DNA from: Bacillota bacterium
Lineage (GTDB): Bacteria > Bacillota > Clostridia > Christensenellales > Aristaeellaceae
Direction of reading: 5' to 3'
Assembly: GCA_023435435.1 (NCBI GenBank)
Contig: JAEYRW010000055.1
Span: 1 to 25,029 of the forward strand
DNA: 25,029 bases
Below are positions 1-7,215 of this stretch, piece by piece. Both the position numbers and the translations under genes were made by a program. The notes beneath the pieces were generated by a model. The model had not been told where the DNA came from. It worked only from the letters and a program-made list of their open reading frames with translations, and did no database searches. Numbering within the stretch: position 1 is the stretch's first letter; each line of letters opens with the position of its first letter.

Positions 1-918
1 ACGTCACCGCATGCGGCCGCCGCCAATCCTGTGGCGGCGACCGCATCGGCCCCGGTTGGAACCGCTTCCACCGCTGGAGCCGCATCGCGCGAGGCCTCGG
101 CTACATCCGTAAGCGGGGCATCCTCCTCGTCCACGGGCGAAGCATCTGTCACGTTCCCAAATAAGGGTTCAGCCACATCCGCAAGCGGAGCGCCTGCCGC
201 GTCGCCGGCGGCACCGGTTTCCACGCCGCAATCGACGGATTCGGCTGTGACGGTTCCCGCCGCATCCGCGTCGGCCATCCCCACCGTCGCCGCGACAGCA
301 ACGGCGTCCGGCGACGGAACGGAGCAAACCGCGGCTTTGCAGCCGCTGATCCAGAAGGATTTTTCGCAGCTTCTCCAAATCAACGGGGATGCGGTGGGCT
401 GGATCACTCTGGAGGGCACCCCCATCGACTATCCCATCGTGCAGGGCGAGGACAATGCCTTCTACCTGGATCACTTGTTTTCCGGTTCGTGGGGCTTCGC
501 GGGGACGCTCTTCATGGACGTTGACAACACGTCCGACTTCTCGGACAAAAATACGGTTATCTACGGGCACCACCTCAAGAACGGCTCCATGTTCGCGGCG
601 CTTTCCGGCTATCGCGATCAAGAATATTACGACGAGCATCCCGTCCTATCCCTCTACACGTCCGCCGGCGATTATGAAATACAGGTCTTTTCCGGGTACG
701 CGCGCGACGCGTCCTCAATCCCCCACGATTTCGACACGCCCGAGGACTTTGCCGCCTACATTGACCAGGTCGTGGCGCTGTCCGATTTCACTTCCGACGT
801 CGAAATCGGGCCTGACGACCGGATTATCTCCCTGGTCACCTGTGCCTATGTCACGGATAATGCACGCTTTGTGGTGCACGGGAAACTCGTTCCCCTGTAT
901 GCCGAAGCCGAAAATTGA
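1..918 (+). CDS. Class B-type sortase, 5' end outside window
   Basis: A membrane-associated transpeptidase that would cleave a sorting signal and attach proteins to peptidoglycan or to each other. The frame is open from base 1, so the start lies upstream; the first in-window start codon (GTG 31) is probably internal. Numbering from it, residues 1-105 are a low-complexity Ala/Ser/Thr/Pro linker. The sortase fold follows, with the class B signatures TPIDYPIVQ and NTVIYGHHLKNGSMF (His180), the catalytic Cys271 in LVTCAYV and Arg279 in NARFVVHGK. All three catalytic residues are present. An Ala/Ser/Thr linker between membrane and catalytic domain is unusually long for this class and could let the enzyme reach through the wall. 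A strong terminator follows 64 bases later, so it ends an upstream unit. Sortase assignment is firm; its substrate is unknown. Confidence 0.93.
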   Translation, partial: TSPHAAAANPVAATASAPVGTASTAGAASREASATSVSGASSSSTGEASVTFPNKGSATSASGAPAASPAAPVSTPQSTDSAVTVPAASASAIPTVAATATASGDGTEQTAALQPLIQKDFSQLLQINGDAVGWITLEGTPIDYPIVQGEDNAFYLDHLFSGSWGFAGTLFMDVDNTSDFSDKNTVIYGHHLKNGSMFAALSGYRDQEYYDEHPVLSLYTSAGDYEIQVFSGYARDASSIPHDFDTPEDFAAYIDQVVALSDFTSDVEIGPDDRIISLVTCAYVTDNARFVVHGKLVPLYAEAEN

Positions 919-981
919 TGCCCGGGGCTGTTGACGGAAAAAATGGAGTTTGCCAGCGCAACCAAACCGTGTTGGTTCAAT

Positions 982-1010
982 GAGATTCGCGAAAGCGGGT
1001 CTCTTTTTTT
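982..1010 (+). terminator. Intrinsic terminator after first sortase gene
   Basis: A 9-bp stem (GAGATTCGC with GCGGGTCTC, two G-U pairs), a GAAA tetraloop and then seven T residues. It separates the sortase unit from the SipW unit downstream. Confidence 0.9.
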
Positions 1011-1514
1011 ATTGGTTTCATTGTTCGCTGTGCCATGCATCATGATGGCAAAATTATGACGAATGGTAAACGGACGCGAAAGAAGTCGAAAAAAGAAAGA
1101 AGACTGCGAATTATAGTTTTTTGCGAAACACAATATTAGAAAATTGTGATTATGCCGATTATGCGCTTCTCTAGATTCAGGGACATTCCGTTTTTTGCCG
1201 TCAAAATATTTTTAAAAACAATTCATCGCAAGGAATTATTTCATGCGGATGATCTATATATTACTACACGCCACATGACATGGTTCATTCCCTGGGCAAT
1301 CCCAAAACGGCGCAAGAAGCGTACACGCGATCGAAGCCGCGTGCTGTTTGGACGAAAGGGTGCATATAAGTTCTTTGTTTTGATGAAAAGGCAAAGAAAT
1401 CCACGCATCCGGGACGGAACGGCCATCCGTGACAGGATCGTTCCTTGCCGTGCCGCGTGCAGCCTGCCCCCCCTGGCGGCGGAGCGGGACAACAGGAGAT
1501 GAGGTGAGCTGTCA
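1011..1514 (+). other. Long non-coding leader upstream of sipW
   Basis: About 500 bases without a convincing gene. The first half is AT-rich and the second half GC-rich. The open frame at 1146-1502 is rich in Arg and Lys, lacks a good ribosome site and resembles no family I know. A hairpin lies at 1416-1444: GGAACG pairs with CGTTCC and an inner ATCC pairs with GGAT. I could not find a -35/-10 pair that I would defend, nor a recognisable riboswitch consensus. The strong site GAGGTGA at 1501-1507 sets the sipW start. Confidence 0.5.
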
Positions 1515-2186
1515 ATGAGCAAATTCCGAAAAGCCATAAACATGCTGACGACGCTGTCGGTGGTAGTATTTCTCCTGCTGGCGTTCCTGCTGGCGGGCGC
1601 GCGTCTGGTGGGGCTGTCGGCTTATTCCGTTCTGTCGGGCTCCATGGAGCCCGCGTATCACGTGGGTTCGCTGATTTACGTCAAACCCGTCGATCCCGCG
1701 AACGTCAAGGTCGGGGACGCCATCACGTTTGTGGTCAACGAGGATTTGCTGGTCGCCACGCATCGCGTCGTGGACATCCAGGTCGTCACCACGCAGGAAG
1801 AACCTCTGCTGGACGAAACCACCGGCGAAGCGCTCATTGATGAGGAAACGGGCGAGCCGCGCACCGAGACCGTCGCTCTCGACGAGCCGGTATACTACTT
1901 CCACACAAAGGGCGACGCCAACGACGTGGAGGACGGCACACCCGTGTATGACAAGAACCTCATTGGCGAACCGGTGTTCTCCATTCCTCTGCTGGGCTAC
2001 TTTTCAAGCTGGATTCAGACGAGGCGCGGCATGATTCAGGCCGGCAGCATCGCGGCCGCGCTGATTCTGTTGATGTTCATGCCCGATTTGCTGAAAAAGG
2101 CGGACGAGGCTGACAAGCGCGCGGCAAAGCGCGTGGGCAAGTCCGCGCTGCGGGAAAAACAGGGCGACCTGGAGCATCATTCTTGA
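1515..2186 (+). CDS. sipW: SipW-type signal peptidase I
   Basis: A membrane serine peptidase of the ER/archaeal-like SipW branch. It removes the special signal peptides of TasA, BsaA and camelysin-type matrix proteins. A membrane segment spans about residues 12-30. The catalytic serine is Ser43 in SGSMEP. The second residue is His83 in ATHRV, where bacterial SPases use Lys. Asp134 and Asp137 in TKGDAND complete the active-site region. A second membrane segment is near residues 174-190, followed by a charged tail. ATG 1515 has GAGGTGA seven bases upstream. Residues 95-125 form an acidic insert with two DETTGE/DEETGE-like steps, not needed for catalysis. It directly precedes and almost touches the first substrate gene, which supports a dedicated peptidase-substrate unit. 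The family call is firm. Confidence 0.93.
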   Translation: MSKFRKAINMLTTLSVVVFLLLAFLLAGARLVGLSAYSVLSGSMEPAYHVGSLIYVKPVDPANVKVGDAITFVVNEDLLVATHRVVDIQVVTTQEEPLLDETTGEALIDEETGEPRTETVALDEPVYYFHTKGDANDVEDGTPVYDKNLIGEPVFSIPLLGYFSSWIQTRRGMIQAGSIAAALILLMFMPDLLKKADEADKRAAKRVGKSALREKQGDLEHHS

Positions 2187-2200
2187 GGGGAGGGCGCGGC

Positions 2201-2824
2201 ATGAAAAGCCGGAGGTGGAAGCGGCGCTTCAAAAGGCGCATCCTGCTGGCCATCGGCGCGGTGCTCCTAATTTGCGGGTCGGTGGGCGCGACAATGGCCT
2301 ATTTCACATCGACGACGAGCCTCACCAACGCGTTTACTGTGGGCCATGTGTCGATCACCCTCGACGAGGCCAGGGTAGACGCCGACGGCGAAAAAATCGC
2401 GGACGCGCCCCGGGTGACCGGCAACGCATACAAGCTTGTGCCCGGCCGCGCCTATGACAAGGACCCGACGGTCCATCTGCGCGGGGGCAGCGAGGCGAGT
2501 TATCTGTTCGTCCGGGTGACAAACGGCATCGCGGGCATCGAATCCGCCGCCGCGGGCGATCGGCGCATCGCCGATCAGATTCTGGACAACGGCTGGATGC
2601 GCTTCAGGGAAGACATGTATTATCAGGATGTCCCGGCCCCGGGCGCGGACGACGTGGATTATCCCGTGTTCGCGCGCTATGCCATCGACGGTACGGTGGG
2701 AAACGCGGCGCTGGCGGCATATGCGGGAGCGACCATCGAGGTAACCGCCTACGCGGTGCAGAAGGGCGGCTTTGAGGATGCGGACGCCGCCTGGAACGCG
2801 ACCTTCGGCGCGCCTGCTCCGTAG
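2201..2824 (+). CDS. SipW-dependent exported fibre-type protein 1
   Basis: A 207-residue exported protein of the TasA/BsaA/camelysin type, probably a fibre or matrix subunit. An Arg/Lys-rich start (residues 1-13) is followed by a hydrophobic segment and the SipW-type signature GATMAYFT...NAFTVGHVSITLDE at about residues 29-56. The mature part has DKDPTV, then a beta-rich region (SYLFVRVTNG), and ends with VTAYAVQ followed by an A-x2-W element. I chose ATG 2201 because GAGGGGAGG lies 7 bases upstream; a TTG at 2183 would overlap the sipW stop. DPTV and AVQ are shared with the next two proteins. The family is clear, but which subunit (major or minor) is inference. Confidence 0.85.
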   Translation: MKSRRWKRRFKRRILLAIGAVLLICGSVGATMAYFTSTTSLTNAFTVGHVSITLDEARVDADGEKIADAPRVTGNAYKLVPGRAYDKDPTVHLRGGSEASYLFVRVTNGIAGIESAAAGDRRIADQILDNGWMRFREDMYYQDVPAPGADDVDYPVFARYAIDGTVGNAALAAYAGATIEVTAYAVQKGGFEDADAAWNATFGAPAP

Positions 2825-2842
2825 ACGCAAATCGTTGGTTGG

Positions 2843-2869
2843 TATCGGGCATTCGCCCGAATGCCGATA
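2843..2869 (+). promoter_or_regulatory. Intercistronic hairpin 1a
   Basis: An 11-bp stem, TATCGG(G)CATTC with GAATGCCGATA, with one bulged G and a GCCC loop. No T-run follows, so it is not a standard terminator. It lies just after the first SipW-substrate stop codon. Confidence 0.6.
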
Positions 2870-2903
2870 GAAGTAGGCCTCGCCCCTTGCGCGCCAGCGC
2901 CGC

Positions 2904-2924
2904 CCGGCCGCTTGACGCGGCCGG
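2904..2924 (+). promoter_or_regulatory. Intercistronic hairpin 1b
   Basis: A perfect 8-bp stem, CCGGCCGC with GCGGCCGG, and a TTGAC loop. It ends 16 bases before the ribosome site of the second SipW-substrate gene and has no T-run. Confidence 0.6.
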
Positions 2925-2955
2925 AGAGGACGGAGGTCGGAAAGGAGGGAGGAGA

Positions 2956-3579
2956 ATGAGAAAAAACGGCGCGCGCGGGCACGGCGCGAGGTGGAGAGGG
3001 GTTCGCCGCCGCGTCCTGCTGACGGCGTGTCTTGCCGCGATTCTGGTGTTCGGCGCGGTGGGCGGAAGCATCGCCTGGTTGGTCGATTCGACGGGGACTG
3101 TCAAAAATACGTTTACCGCGGGCGACATCAGCATTGCCCTCACGGAGACGCAGAGCGCGTTCAAGATGGTTCCCGGCAACGAGATCGCCAAGGACCCGAC
3201 GGTCACCGTCCAGGCGGGCAGCGAGAAATGCTGGCTGTTCGTGAAGGTCGTCGGTTCGGACAACCTGGGCGATTTCATCGACTGGGGAATCGACCCGGCC
3301 TGGCAACCATTGGCCGGTCACCCCCGGGTTTTCTTCCGGGAAGTGCCGGCAGGCGACGCCGATCAGTCCTTTGCCGTGATCGGTTACCTGAAAACCGAAG
3401 CAACCGGCGTGTTGTTCGTTCAGAATAAGGTGCTGGTCAAGGAGAGCATTACAAAGGCGAGCCTGCAGGCCCTGTCGGAAGCGGGGGCGGTCAAGCCCAC
3501 GCTGAGGGTGACGGCCTACGCGGTGCAGTGGGACAACATTCCCACCGCCCTGGATGCATGGTCGAAGACTGGAGGATAA
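2956..3579 (+). CDS. SipW-dependent exported fibre-type protein 2
   Basis: A 207-residue exported protein of the same type as its neighbour. The basic N-terminus (residues 1-19) is long. A hydrophobic stretch follows, then GGSIAWL...KNTFTAGDISIALTE at about residues 36-64, the SipW-type signature with Trp-Leu replacing Tyr-Phe. The mature part carries AKDPTV, GSEKCWLFVKV and a C-terminal VTAYAVQ with A-W spacing as in protein 1. ATG 2956 is set by AAAGGAGG at 2941-2948. An upstream in-frame start at 2839 would place the hairpins inside the coding region and is unlikely. One Cys is present in the mature region. It is probably exported by Sec and cut by the adjacent SipW. Its role as a fibre subunit is inferred. 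Confidence 0.84.
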   Translation: MRKNGARGHGARWRGVRRRVLLTACLAAILVFGAVGGSIAWLVDSTGTVKNTFTAGDISIALTETQSAFKMVPGNEIAKDPTVTVQAGSEKCWLFVKVVGSDNLGDFIDWGIDPAWQPLAGHPRVFFREVPAGDADQSFAVIGYLKTEATGVLFVQNKVLVKESITKASLQALSEAGAVKPTLRVTAYAVQWDNIPTALDAWSKTGG

Positions 3580-3597
3580 CCCATCGGAGGGGAACAA

Positions 3598-3616
3598 CGC
3601 GCCCATACCGGGCGCG
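3598..3616 (+). promoter_or_regulatory. Intercistronic hairpin 2
   Basis: A perfect 7-bp stem, CGCGCCC with GGGCGCG, with an ATACC loop. It lies between SipW-substrate genes 2 and 3, before the ribosome site GAAAGGAAGG. It has no T-run. Confidence 0.5.
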
Positions 3617-3649
3617 CAGAGGGACAGGAATGAAAGGAAGGGTAAAACC

Positions 3650-4285
3650 ATGACCAGGAGAAAGATTTTGTTGGTTGCTCTGTCCGTCGCGATGGTCGCG
3701 ATTCTGGCGGTCGGGGGATCGCTGGCGTACTTTACACAGACAAAAGTTGCGGACAACGTTTTTACCGTCGGAAACGTGAGGATCACGTTGACCGAGCCGG
3801 CGTGGGATGATCCGGATGGAGGAGGGAGGGCGGACGGAGATACGGTGTATCCCGGCGAACCGCTCGCCAAGGATCCCACCGTGACGAACATTGGCGCGAA
3901 CCCCTGCTTCGTGCGCATCCAGGTTACGGGGCTTGACTGCCTCGTCCCCGATCCGGAGGCTGAAGACGCGGCGGATTACATGATCACATTGCGCAATGTT
4001 AGCCCTGACTGGACCTACTATGAGGGCTATTACTACTACAACAAGGTGCTTAATTGCACGAGTGATACGGAGCATTCACAACTGTTGACAGCGACCCCCG
4101 AACTCTTCACCCATATCGTGATTCCGACGGCCATTGAAAACATATACGAGCCGTGGTGGCAGTATAACGTGAAAGTGACGGCACAGGCGGTTCAGGCGCA
4201 GAAAGCACGGCCGAGTTTTGACAATGGGGTCTTGCTGATGACGGTAGAGGAAATCGCCAACTGGTTCGGCACCTGCGGTCTGTGA
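3650..4285 (+). CDS. SipW-dependent exported fibre-type protein 3
   Basis: A 211-residue exported protein and the closest of the set to the canonical SipW-type signal: RRK, a hydrophobic core, then GGSLAYFTQTKVADNVFTVG at about residues 22-41 and VRITLTEP. The mature domain has AKDPTVTNIG, CFVRIQVTG, a Tyr-rich strand (YYEGYYYYNKVL) that recurs in proteins 4 and 5, and VTAQAVQ. After AVQ it carries about 25 extra residues ending in WFGTCGL. ATG 3650 follows GAAAGGAAGG; an in-frame codon at 3554 lies inside the previous gene and is unlikely. This is the best candidate for a main TasA/BsaA-like subunit, an inference from signature quality only. Confidence 0.87.
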   Translation: MTRRKILLVALSVAMVAILAVGGSLAYFTQTKVADNVFTVGNVRITLTEPAWDDPDGGGRADGDTVYPGEPLAKDPTVTNIGANPCFVRIQVTGLDCLVPDPEAEDAADYMITLRNVSPDWTYYEGYYYYNKVLNCTSDTEHSQLLTATPELFTHIVIPTAIENIYEPWWQYNVKVTAQAVQAQKARPSFDNGVLLMTVEEIANWFGTCGL

Positions 4286-4314
4286 TCCGACCGAAACATC
4301 ATCCATGAACCCTA

Positions 4315-4336
4315 GGCCTGCCCGTACGGGCAGGCC
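4315..4336 (+). promoter_or_regulatory. Perfect 22-bp palindrome between SipW-substrate genes
   Basis: GGCCTGCCCGT pairs with its exact complement ACGGGCAGGCC. Its last bases are shared with the larger hairpin that follows, so the two structures compete for the same GGCC. No T-run follows. Confidence 0.65.
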
Positions 4337-4383
4337 ATGCGGGGGAACCCGGATATCCTGTCCGGATTTCCCCGCATGGCCTG
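4331..4383 (+). promoter_or_regulatory. Large intercistronic stem-loop
   Basis: CAGGCCATGCGGGG pairs perfectly with CCCCGCATGGCCTG (14 bp). The stem continues through a GAA/TTT step and, after one C-A mismatch, five more pairs (CCGGA with TCCGG) around a short loop. It lies about 40 bases before the start of SipW-substrate gene 4 and has no T-run, so mRNA stabilisation, processing or attenuation is more likely than simple termination. Confidence 0.7.
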
Positions 4384-4421
4384 GGCGTGCCGCCCGCAAA
4401 ACGCGATGCGAGGGGATAAAC

Positions 4422-4964
4422 ATGGCGAAAAAGCTGATTTTACTTGCCGCGGCGCTTGCGTGCTGCGCCCTGCTGACGGCAGTGGGGACAACCGCCCATT
4501 TTACAGGCGCGGAAACGTCGTACAATGTCATCTCCATGGGGAGCCTCGCCATGACGCTGCACCAGGAGACGGCGGACGGCAAGCCCTTCCCGACGGCGGG
4601 CATCCGGGGCGTGGTGCCGGGGCAGGCGTCCGATTTGCTGGTGTATGTGGAAAACACGGGCGCGGCGGCTTTTTATGTGCGCACTGCCGTTGAGACGAGC
4701 ATCCTGCCGGAGGCGCTTTCCGCCGCACGCATCGCCCTCGACATCGACACCGTCAACTGGACGCTGCGGGATGGCTGGTACTATTACAACGCAGCGGTCC
4801 CGGCGGGAGAAAAAACCAAGCCGCTGTTTACCCAGTTGACGCTGGACGCCGAAACGGACAATTCATACATGGACGCCGAGATTCACGTGCGTGTGAACGC
4901 GCAGGTGGTGCAAAGCAAAAACAACGCCGCTTCCGCGCCCGACGCGGTGGGCTGGCCCCAGTGA
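4422..4964 (+). CDS. SipW-dependent exported protein 4, divergent
   Basis: A 180-residue exported protein. Lys-Lys, a hydrophobic core with two cysteines, then VGTTAHFTGAETSYNVISMG at residues 21-40. This is recognisably SipW-type but the usual N-x-F-T-x-G is changed to N-V-I-S-M-G. The mature part has a short beta domain (LLVYVENTG, AFYVRTAVE), the WYYYNAAVPAGEKT strand also seen in protein 5, and a C-terminal VNAQVVQ followed by A-V-G-W. ATG 4422 is preceded by AGGGG at 4411-4415. It is smaller than proteins 1-3 and lacks DPTV, so a tip, base or adaptor subunit is possible. It ends 14 bases before the CHAP gene start. Confidence 0.78.
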   Translation: MAKKLILLAAALACCALLTAVGTTAHFTGAETSYNVISMGSLAMTLHQETADGKPFPTAGIRGVVPGQASDLLVYVENTGAAAFYVRTAVETSILPEALSAARIALDIDTVNWTLRDGWYYYNAAVPAGEKTKPLFTQLTLDAETDNSYMDAEIHVRVNAQVVQSKNNAASAPDAVGWPQ

Positions 4965-4978
4965 CAGGAGGGATGGAT

Positions 4979-7186
4979 ATGGGACGCAAATGGACGGCGA
5001 TCCTGCTCGCGGCTGCCATCGCGCTGATGCTGCTGTCCCCCGTTGCGGGCATATATACCGCCAAAGCCGAGGAAACGCCGTCGCCCACGTCGGAGGAAAC
5101 GCTGTCCGCGACTGAAACACCTGCCCTCACCGAAACGCCTGCGGAAGAAACCCTTTCCGCGACAGACGCGCCGACGGACGAACCGACCTCCGCGCCCCGG
5201 GCGCCTACGGAGGAAGCGATTTCCGCGACGGAGCAGCCCACACCGGAAGCAACCGCAGAGCCGACTGCGGAACCAACCACAGAGCCAACCACAGAGCCAA
5301 CCACAGAACCGACCGTGGAGCCAACCACAGAGCCGACTGCGGAGCCAACCATAGAACCAACTGCCGAACCGACCACGGAACCGACTGCGGAACCGACCGT
5401 GGAGCCAACCACAGAACCGACCGCGGGGCCAACCGCGGAGCCAACCACAGAACCAACTGCTGAACCAACCGCGGAGCCAACCACAGAACCAACTGCCGAA
5501 CCGACGACGGAGCCGACCGCGGAACCAACTGTGGAGTCAACCGTAGAGCCAACCGCAGAGCAGACGGAACCGCCGGAGGCGCTGTCCGTTTATCTGGCGG
5601 CGGGGCAGCGGTCTGTTTTCGCCAACGATGAGGCCGTGACGCTGACGGCATCCGTTTCCGGCGGCACGGAGCCTTACGAAGCGAAGCTGGTCGTGTCGCG
5701 CGACGGGGAGGCGTTCGGGGAGGAAGCGTGCGCGCTTCCCGAAACCGGAAAGCTGACGCTTGCCTATCTGCCCGAAAAGCGCGGCGCGTATTTGTTCAGC
5801 CTCGCGGTCACGGACGCAAGCGGCGCGCAGGCAACGGCCTCCGTGTCCGTTTCGGTGGCCCGGCACGCCGCGGAATCCCGCGAGACATGGGAAGAATCGG
5901 TGCAGGGCGTAAAATTGACGGGGGACTGGCGCATTGATCTGGTCGCCGTCGCGCAAACGCAGATCGGCTACGAGGAAAGCGCCGTCGACTTCGTGGTGGA
6001 CGACGCGGGAGAGGTACATGGCTATACCCGCTACGGCGACTGGTATGGTCAGGCCTATTCGGAGTGGTGCGCGATGTTCGTGTCGTTCTGTTTGAATTAC
6101 GCGGGGGTGCCCCAGCGCGATTTCCCACGCGAAGGAAAATGCGCCAGGTGGCGGGAGCAGCTCATTGGAATGGACGCGTACAAAGGCAGCTCGTACGTGC
6201 CGTCCGCGGGCGATCTCATTTTCTTTAATCGGGACGGGAGCGATGCCCCCCGCCACGTGGGAATCGTGGAAAAGGTGGAAGGCGGCAAGGTCTACACCAT
6301 CGAAGGCAACAGCGCCGGGCGCGTACGCCGGTGCAGCCATTCCCTTTCGGACGGCGACATCGCCGGCTATGCGGACACCGCGGCGCTCATGCTGCGCGCG
6401 GGCATCCTGGAACCGGCGGAGGAACCGACCAACCCGGACCCGACGCCCCTCCCGGAGAGCGCGGCGCGGCTGATGTATACCACCGTTGCCTGCGTCAGCC
6501 TGTATGAATACCCCGCCGAGGACAGCACGGTATTGGCGGTCATCGCACAGCCGGGCACGCTGGTGACGGTGCGTGAAACAGCGGACGGCTGGTGCCGCGC
6601 GGAATATGACGCTGTCGCGGGCTATATCCGCGCGGAGCGCCTCGCCGGGGAAGCGGCGGCGGAAGTCGAACAGCCGCGTGGCGAGGCGTGGACGTTCGGC
6701 GAGGCGGAAGCGACGCTGGCGTTCCGCGCGGAGGGCGCGGAAAGCTACCTGTGGCAGCGCGGCAAGGCCGGGCCGGACGGCGGTACCGTCTGGGAGGCGA
6801 TGGACGGGGCGGAAGCGGATTGCCTGACGCTGTCGGTCGACATGCGGGCGCTCCGGTACGCATACCGCTGCGTGGCGCGGATGGCGGACGGTACGCAAAT
6901 CGAAAGCGATCCGGTGACGCTCATTCGGGCCGAGCTGGTGGATTGGCTGAATGCGCAGGATGTCCGCGACGAGTCGATGCTTCGGCGCGCCATGAACGCC
7001 GGGAGCCTGGAATCCATCGTCATCGAGGGTGAAAACGTTGTGTACGTGCGCACGGGCGAAATAGTGGCCACCTACGACGCGCACACGGGCGCGATTGTGG
7101 ACGCGGGCTGTGGACTGACGGTGGCGTACGTCGTGGACGGTGCGATCCGTCCGCTGGCGGCGTCCTCCGCCGACGCGGGATCCTGA
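4979..7186 (+). CDS. Exported CHAP amidase/endopeptidase with EPT stalk and SH3 domain
   Basis: A 735-residue secreted protein likely to cut peptidoglycan. A Sec signal peptide (residues 1-30) is followed by a Thr/Glu/Pro linker and 25 EPTx units (94-193), then an Ig-like domain (about 200-300). The CHAP domain spans about 310-470: Cys364 in SEWCAMFVSFC, His426 in RHVGIVE and Glu442/Asn444 in TIEGNS fit the catalytic set. A bacterial SH3 domain (about 495-560) and a further Ig-like domain (about 575-660) follow; the final 75 residues are unassigned. There is no sorting signal or C-terminal membrane segment. ATG 4979 is chosen because AGGAGG at 4966-4971 is 7 bases away; ATG 4973 touches the ribosome site and GTG 4961 overlaps the previous gene. 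In this operon it may open the wall for fibres. Confidence 0.87.
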   Translation: MGRKWTAILLAAAIALMLLSPVAGIYTAKAEETPSPTSEETLSATETPALTETPAEETLSATDAPTDEPTSAPRAPTEEAISATEQPTPEATAEPTAEPTTEPTTEPTTEPTVEPTTEPTAEPTIEPTAEPTTEPTAEPTVEPTTEPTAGPTAEPTTEPTAEPTAEPTTEPTAEPTTEPTAEPTVESTVEPTAEQTEPPEALSVYLAAGQRSVFANDEAVTLTASVSGGTEPYEAKLVVSRDGEAFGEEACALPETGKLTLAYLPEKRGAYLFSLAVTDASGAQATASVSVSVARHAAESRETWEESVQGVKLTGDWRIDLVAVAQTQIGYEESAVDFVVDDAGEVHGYTRYGDWYGQAYSEWCAMFVSFCLNYAGVPQRDFPREGKCARWREQLIGMDAYKGSSYVPSAGDLIFFNRDGSDAPRHVGIVEKVEGGKVYTIEGNSAGRVRRCSHSLSDGDIAGYADTAALMLRAGILEPAEEPTNPDPTPLPESAARLMYTTVACVSLYEYPAEDSTVLAVIAQPGTLVTVRETADGWCRAEYDAVAGYIRAERLAGEAAAEVEQPRGEAWTFGEAEATLAFRAEGAESYLWQRGKAGPDGGTVWEAMDGAEADCLTLSVDMRALRYAYRCVARMADGTQIESDPVTLIRAELVDWLNAQDVRDESMLRRAMNAGSLESIVIEGENVVYVRTGEIVATYDAHTGAIVDAGCGLTVAYVVDGAIRPLAASSADAGS
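5258..5557 (+). repeat. 25 tandem 12-bp units coding EPTx
   Basis: Uninterrupted units of Glu-Pro-Thr plus Thr, Ala, Val or Ile, with two variants (GPTA and ESTV). The DNA units differ at third positions, so this is an old but length-variable array. It should form an extended stalk, presumably spanning the wall. Confidence 0.93.
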
Positions 7187-7215
7187 CAGCGCTTCGCCGA
7201 ATGGGAGGAAACGAT

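Noticed and set aside
1146..1502. Open frame of 118 codons in the sipW leader
   Set aside because: No good ribosome site, extreme Arg/Lys composition, no family resemblance, and it overlaps a hairpin. Treated as leader.
1011..1514. Cyclic di-GMP or other riboswitch upstream of sipW
   Set aside because: Leader length is suitable, but I found none of the conserved blocks of the GEMM or other common riboswitch classes.
4828..5484. Minus-strand frame rich in VGSAVGS repeats
   Set aside because: It is the mirror of the EPT repeat on the coding strand. No start signal or family support.
5258..5557. Short regular repeats that might be a CRISPR array
   Set aside because: Units are 12 bp with no spacers and encode EPTx in frame with a signal peptide and CHAP domain.
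5537..7084. Long minus-strand frame opposite the CHAP gene (515 codons)
   Set aside because: High-GC shadow: His/Arg-rich, no motifs, and the plus strand encodes clear domains.
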